Of a stretch of 64,000 bases of DNA, positions 58,430-64,000 are shown in pieces. The notes beneath the pieces are model-generated. The model was not told the DNA's origin, searched no databases, and saw only the letters and a program-made list of their open reading frames with translations. A program made the translations under genes and the position numbers. Location: NCBI RefSeq assembly GCF_025698545.1, contig NC_068572.1, forward strand, positions 4,774,001 through 4,838,000, written 5' to 3'. The DNA comes from Gossypium raimondii (taxonomy: Eukaryota; Streptophyta; Magnoliopsida; Malvales; Malvaceae). The stretch's first letter is position 1. Each line of letters opens with the position of its first letter.

Positions 58430-58660
58430 GATTTCAAATAAGGAAAAAGTAGTTTTCTAGAATGTATTGGTGATAATATACATATTGGGTAATTTAAGTA
58501 ATGTTTTTCATTTCAATTTATTTATTTTATTATTCTTAGTAGTGCAAGCAATCGTACGTTAAACGAAAAAAAGAAGGAAGTGAGTGGTTAGAAAATGGGT
58601 TGCGTTTAGAAATAGATTGTAAGTACAATTTGGGTTGGGAAAAATATATATGCTTCAAAA
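58430..58660 (-). repeat. 5' flank of the PCC13-62-like gene, repeated at 55510-55740
   Basis: About 230 bases of direct repeat with the promoter relic at 55510-55740, sharing GCAATCGTACGTTAAACGA. It marks the tandem-duplication unit. Between 57931 and 59309 no further gene is seen. Confidence 0.7.
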
Positions 58661-59304
58661 TGGACAAATCCAAAACCTTAACTTTGAAACGCAAGTCATT
58701 GCTTGAAAAAGGAGATTTAAAATTAGACCAAATTCCTTCAAATCATTAACTTTTCTTTCGTAAAGAGTTGGTACTACGTAGGCATTGAAGTTTCAACTTT
58801 GGTCAATTATTTGAACATCATCAATTTCTATTTGTCTTAATCCGTAACAACTCTATCAACTCTCCTTTAGAAGGTAAATGAGATAAGGTCTTGAGTTTCT
58901 TGGATTCTCCTCTCATATTTTATGCACATTTGATTATGCGTTTAGAGTTTTACTTGGAGAATAATTTATCATAAATCAGTAAGTATAGACTCTGCTTTAA
59001 ATTCGATTCACTTGTCCACTTGCAACTTCATTCTTATATTTATCCTCTTTTTTCCTTAAAGTTTAGTTATCAATTGATGAAATACACAACTTGTGGAGTT
59101 TTTGTAGACTCTAGAAGCTGGTTAAGGATATGACAATTGTCTCATTTTTTAAATATATCTTATGAGACATATGTCACATCTTCAACTTGCGGACTTTAAA
59201 ATGCTCTACAAGCTTGTAAAAAATTTAGTGCATTTAGAATTTTTTTTTCTGTTTTTGTTTTTATTTTTTATTAAGTCAAATAATTTAGTTTCATATTTTA
59301 TAGA
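58661..59304. other. Intergenic, nothing recognised until the copia/LTR nest
   Basis: AT-rich with no sustained reading frame. The left edge of the second copia element's 5' LTR must lie somewhere in this stretch or just after it, but no clear TG terminus with a matching duplication could be fixed. Confidence 0.5.
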
Positions 59305-59309
59305 ATTTG

Positions 59310-61690
59310 TGTAGCACCCCACCCACGGCCTGAACGTTATGGCTGAGAAATTACATAATTTCATTTTAAACTCAGATTTTGAATTCAAAAACATGAGTTT
59401 TGACAATATTAACTTTGGTAAATTGCTATACATTTTTTAGGAAAAATCTCGTTAAAACTATTTATTTATTTTTTACAGGAAAACACCTAAGTGATTACTT
59501 TATTGTGAAGCAGAAATTTTAGAGTATTAAATATTGAAATCGCGACTTTAATTTGTGAAAACATATAGCTTTGCAGTTATGATAAAAATATTTTATAGTC
59601 CGACAAAACCAACCAAAATGAGAATTAAAGTCCAAAATAGTTTACAGTCCAAAAAGTTCAAAAAATTCAGAATAATTTTAAAAAAACATAAATCGTCTTA
59701 TTTATTTAACCAGAGAAACAATTCGAGCTCCCGTGCGTCGCCCGATTCTAAGTTTGTTGATTACCTGAGAAGTCAGAAAAATTGGGTGAGCTTACAAAGT
59801 TCAGTGTGTAACTCAGCCCACACACAAATAGAACATATGTCAACTTCACCCAGAAGTAAAAAATCGAATAGAATACACTGCATGATATACCATGCAATGC
59901 AACATAATAATAAGATTAGATACGAATGACATGGCATATCATGCGATGCAACACTTATTACATAATAGATACATATCCTACCCCCATCCGCTACACACCA
60001 TCTCTGTCCATCCTTACATACCAAATAGGGTAATAAATACCCATCCAACCCCATACACTAATAAGTGAGCATATGTCACTATATAGAGTAGTGCAATCAA
60101 AGTTGCTAGACAATAATGCGTTAATCCGTCATAATTAGATAAGTGTGGTCAAGCCACCAGAATAGATATGTGGTTAAAACCACTAGATAAGGCAGATCAT
60201 TAAACTGCCAACACTTCTTCCATCACATCATAAACCTACCCCAATGTACATGCAATCACTATCCATATATCCAAATACACACAAATCATACATGCTTTAC
60301 ACATCAGAACATGCTAACATGCTTTCAAAAGTTACAAATATAGAAGCAAAACATCAAATTTCATATATATAAGCTATACGTATCACATAACAGACTCAAC
60401 AGGGTGACTAACCTCGAATTGCACATAATATATAACCCTAACTAAAATTTACAAAAAATAGGCCCACATGACCGTGTGGCCCATATTGCCTGTCTGGCTG
60501 AGCTTGTGTGGCTTACACGATCTGACACACGACTATATGGCTCACATGTTCTGGCACATGGCTGTGTGGTGTTGACAGTAGATTTTACGGCTTTACTTTG
60601 TAAACTAATTTTTGGGATTATCGTTACACACATGATCATTTTTCGATGCCAATGCAACAACAACGATACCAACACCTAAAAATGACATTCAGAATAAACT
60701 ATTTAGCCAATGTCATACTAAATCCGACCAATAAATCAACCGTAACGCTAAACATTCGGATTGATTATTTTTTTAACACTAAGATTCAGCCTTAACAAGG
60801 CATTGATCACTTACCCCAACGGAAGAGGAATTTTGTAACGCTTCTAATTTTTCGAAAGACTAGCCGCTCCTAATTCTTTACCTAAATCACATATTTCCAA
60901 CCATTCAAACTAATATCGCCCAAAATAAGAATTCATATCCAAACATGTGATAAACAACTCCTTTACAGAATAAAAGTATTAAATCAACACCCTTACCACC
61001 CACGGCCAGCAATCAAGACTGAAAAGGATGTTAGCGCAAAATAACTCAATAGTAGAAGAGACGAAAAGTAAAGGAACGATAAGAGGGCAGAACAATATAC
61101 GACAGTAACACAGTGGTAAAAAACATCTTCAAAAAGAAAGAAAAAGAGATTGGTTATGGAAAAGATATGGAACAGAACAAAAAGAAAAGAAAACCAACAG
61201 AGAAAGAGTGACAGAAACTTATTGAAACCCAGAAAAAAACAAAACAGGAGATGGAGAAGTGGACAGAGAGGACAGTAGAAAGTGGAGAGATTTTAGAAAT
61301 ATTTTTTGGGGAAATTTTCAAAAAAAAATTTAGAAAAACTACCTACATCCTAACTAACTCTGATTAGTTATAATTATCAGATTTTTCTAACATAGGACCT
61401 CTAGGTAAGCTGAAGCTTTACCACTGAACTAGCAAGGTCATTCTTGTCAATAGTTGAGCAAAAATAATATATAAGCTAGATGTTCAAGGATAGGGGTCGA
61501 AACAAAAATTAATAAAGACTCAAGGGAAGGGATGTGAACACAATACCTTAGGCACATAAACATAACTCTTAACCACTAAACCAAATCAGTTCACTTGACA
61601 CTATTCCTACAACAGTTGTTCTAAAACAAGGCGTGACCTTTTTTGGTTCAACAACCCAATTTCTACTAACCCAGCTTTTGGAACATGACA
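59310..61690 (+). mobile_element. Solo LTR, TGTAGCA-type (Gypsy-like), nested in a copia LTR
   Basis: A 2.38-kb block starts TGTAGCACCCC and ends GGAACATGACA. A perfect five-base duplication, ATTTG, is at 59305-59309 and 61691-61695. The interior holds the CATGACCGTGTGGCCCA and ACACGACT-type words of cotton Gypsy LTRs and short A-rich tracts. No internal coding domain. It interrupts what appears to be the 5' LTR of a copia element. Confidence 0.85.
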
Positions 61691-64000
61691 ATTTGTTTTA
61701 AGTAGTTGTACTTTTTTAGGGGCAGTGAGTTAGTATTTTTAGCCTATAAATTTACTATGCTTTGTTGTATTTTTCGTTAAGTTCAAAATCAATTCATCAG
61801 CCTTTCTCCAGTTTATTTGTACTATTATTTTATTCCATTTTGCAGCAGTGTTTTTTTCTCTTTTTGTTTCATGGTGTCAAGAGTTGTGTTGAAGTTTGAT
61901 TTACTTGCACTTTCTTTCTTCTTGTCTATCAAGTGTTCTTTGTCTTCTTAGAGGAGATCGAGATTTGGGAAAAAGAGATGGAGTTAACAAATGTAGGAAG
62001 CAATTCAAACACACAATACGGTGTTAAGAAGTTTGTAGGTACAAACTATAAGTATTGGAGAATGTGTTGAGAAGCATACCTTCAAGGTCAAGACCTATGG
62101 GATTTGGTTGCAGGAGCTAGTGATGAAATTTTTGCAAACACTAAAATTCTAAACCACGTAGGAAATGAAAGATTAAGTGCGGCAAAGCTCTCTTTGCATT
62201 AAGAACTTCAATTAGCAAAGAGTTCATCGACCGTGTTTAGGATATCAGCTCCCTAAGAGAAGTGTGGAAGACACTTGAGATACTATTTTCCAAAAAGAGT
62301 ACAACAATATTGCAGTTGTTGGAAAATGAGTTGGCATCATCAACTCAATGGAGTATGTCTATTTTTGAATATTTCTTAAAAGTTAAAATTATTTGTGCGA
62401 AAATTTTAGAATTAGATACGAATCAGAATATTTGTGATGCCAGGTTGCGGCGATTTCTCATTCAAGGATTGAAGAAGGAATACATTTCTTTTGTTACTTC
62501 CATTCAAGGGTGGGCAAGGTGACTTTTAGTTGAAGAGTTAGAAAGTTTACTTTCTAATCAAAAGGCTTTAGCAAAGCAAATGGCTAAGGATTTAGACATC
62601 GATTCTACCCTCTTCTCCAAAGTGAAGCATAATAAGAAAAACATATCACCAGGGAATAAAAATAATGAAAAAGGTGGTCAAGTGTAGGAAAAACTGTTGA
62701 TGGTGGCTCACAAAATAACAACTCTATTAAGTGCTACAAGTGCGACAAAATTGAGCATATCAAGAGGAATTGTAGAGTCAAGCTCTCCAAAGCAAATGTT
62801 GTAAGTGAAAATAAATGACAATATCAATTCAAATGGGAGTAGTGATTTATCGTGGAAATTGTTAAAAGTAATAACATAAAATCAACACTTGCTCAAGATC
62901 TCTTCAGCCATGAAAATTACAAAGAAGAGTGGATCATTGATTCAGACTGCTTTCATCGTGTAACTGAAAATGATGAGCTACTCTCAGAACTGCGTCAACA
63001 CATTGAAGAGCGGGTTATTGTTACAATAGACAATTCAACTTATCCAGTAAGAAAATGAGTGGTGAATTTTGGAAAAGATGAAATGAGCGTAGCCAAGCTA
63101 AATGACGTTTTTCACGTTCTAATTTTGAAGAGAAATTTAATATCGATTTCTAAAATTGCATATTCTGGAAAATATATTTTGTTTGGGCCTAAAGATTTAA
63201 AAGTGCTTGATCACATGAAAAATATATCTATTGATGTTGTTACCTCTGGTGAGAGGAAATATTCTTTATTTGTTATGATAACAGGAAAAGCCTATGTAAA
63301 GAAGACAAGCCAGATGAAAGTATAGCAATTTGGCACACTTGGTTAGGTCATTTAGGCTATCAACTATTACTGAAAACCTCCTCAAACAAGTTGGTGGATG
63401 ACATGCCATCCTTGAAAAAAGTTCATGAAGGTGTAATTTGTCAAGGGTGTCAATTTGACAAATCACATCATCTTTCGTTCACAAAGTCATCAAATCGCAA
63501 ATCTTCTCTGCTTGATTTGGTCCATACAGACCTGATGAGACTAATAAAAACACCAAGTTTCAGTGGGTGTTGCTATGTCATGTTGTTAGTAAATGCCTTC
63601 TCAAGGTATAGTTGGGTAAAATTCTTAAAAGAGAAAAATGAGACTGTAACAAAGTTTGTCAAATTCAGAGATACTACAAAAAAAGAATTTGGGAAGAAGA
63701 TTAAATGTTTTCGGAGTGATAATGGTGGAGAATACACGTCAGATGATTTTTTCCAATACTACATTGATAATGGAATTTTACGGCAGATGACGTGTCTGAT
63801 TACGCCTTAACAGAATGGCATTTCAGAAAGGAAGTTGACTTATCTTATCTCTATGAATCCCTCGTGGCTGCATGACAAAAATATTCCTCAAGAGCTGTGG
63901 GTTGAAGCTATGTAGTGTGCATACCATGTAATAAATCGCCTACCTCTATGGCCAGGTAAAGAAAAGGCTTATTTTAAAATTTTACATAATGTCAAGCCAA
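61691..64000 (+). mobile_element. Second Ty1/copia element, 5' part, broken, runs off the window
   Basis: The end of a 5' LTR lies at about 61871, followed by TGGTGTCAAGAG, an altered initiator Met-tRNA primer-binding site. Gag starts near 61980 with the YKYWRM-type N-terminal region, and the UBN2 part is near 62250-62520. A CCHC zinc knuckle lies around 62735-62775. The protease region follows (W-I-I-D-S near 62930), then the GAG-pre-integrase segment near 63330-63470. The integrase core runs from about 63510, with a RSDNGGEYTSD motif near 63712. The 3' half is outside the window, so LTR divergence cannot be used for age. Several frame breaks show it is inactive. The domain style resembles Tnt1/Tork-type copia elements. 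Confidence 0.88.

Noticed and set aside
1-64000. tRNA, rRNA and conserved small RNA genes
   Set aside because: None was recognised by eye beyond SINE-like tRNA-derived heads; a covariance-model search would be needed to exclude small RNAs.

Overview
This window is nuclear DNA of a flowering plant. It is AT-rich, its genes carry GT-AG introns, and it is crowded with transposable elements. The long LTRs that open with TGTAACAC and close with TTACA, the tRNA-type SINE copies and the GGGCCGGGCC-bearing hAT-like short elements resemble what I know from cotton (Gossypium, Malvaceae). The organism call is inference from memory, because no search was run.

Layout. 1-11.7 kb is a nest of retroelement fossils: a reverse-oriented LTR with a second solo LTR inside it, then a broken Ty1/copia element (4038-11699) with a third solo LTR inside it. 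11.7-15.6 kb is non-coding repeat debris. 15.6-31 kb is the gene-rich part: NDUFS5 (mitochondrial complex I), a p23 Hsp90 co-chaperone, LSM4 (U6 snRNA/mRNA decay ring) and TPK1 (thiamine pyrophosphokinase), with a fold-back element and a LINE relic between them. 31.5-34.6 kb is another solo LTR. 36-43 kb holds two tandem, intronless XXT2-like xyloglucan xylosyltransferase genes, 5.47 kb apart, with a fold-back element just upstream of the second. 45.3-45.6 kb is a RALF peptide-hormone gene. 50.5-58.7 kb is a decayed tandem pair of PCC13-62-type desiccation-related genes: one intact, one reduced to a broken last exon and a promoter relic with about 3.7 kb of transposon sequence between them. 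59.3-64 kb is a solo LTR inside the 5' LTR of a second broken copia element that runs off the window.

The genes do not form a pathway. They are ordinary housekeeping genes (NDUFS5, LSM4, TPK1, p23) plus two small families (XXT, PCC13-62) that grew by local duplication. The best biological signals are a patchwork of divergence between the two XXT copies that looks like gene conversion, and the step-by-step dismantling of one PCC13-62 copy by transposons. I saw no new enzymatic or defence system. All exon coordinates come from reading splice sites and matching remembered orthologues, not from transcripts.
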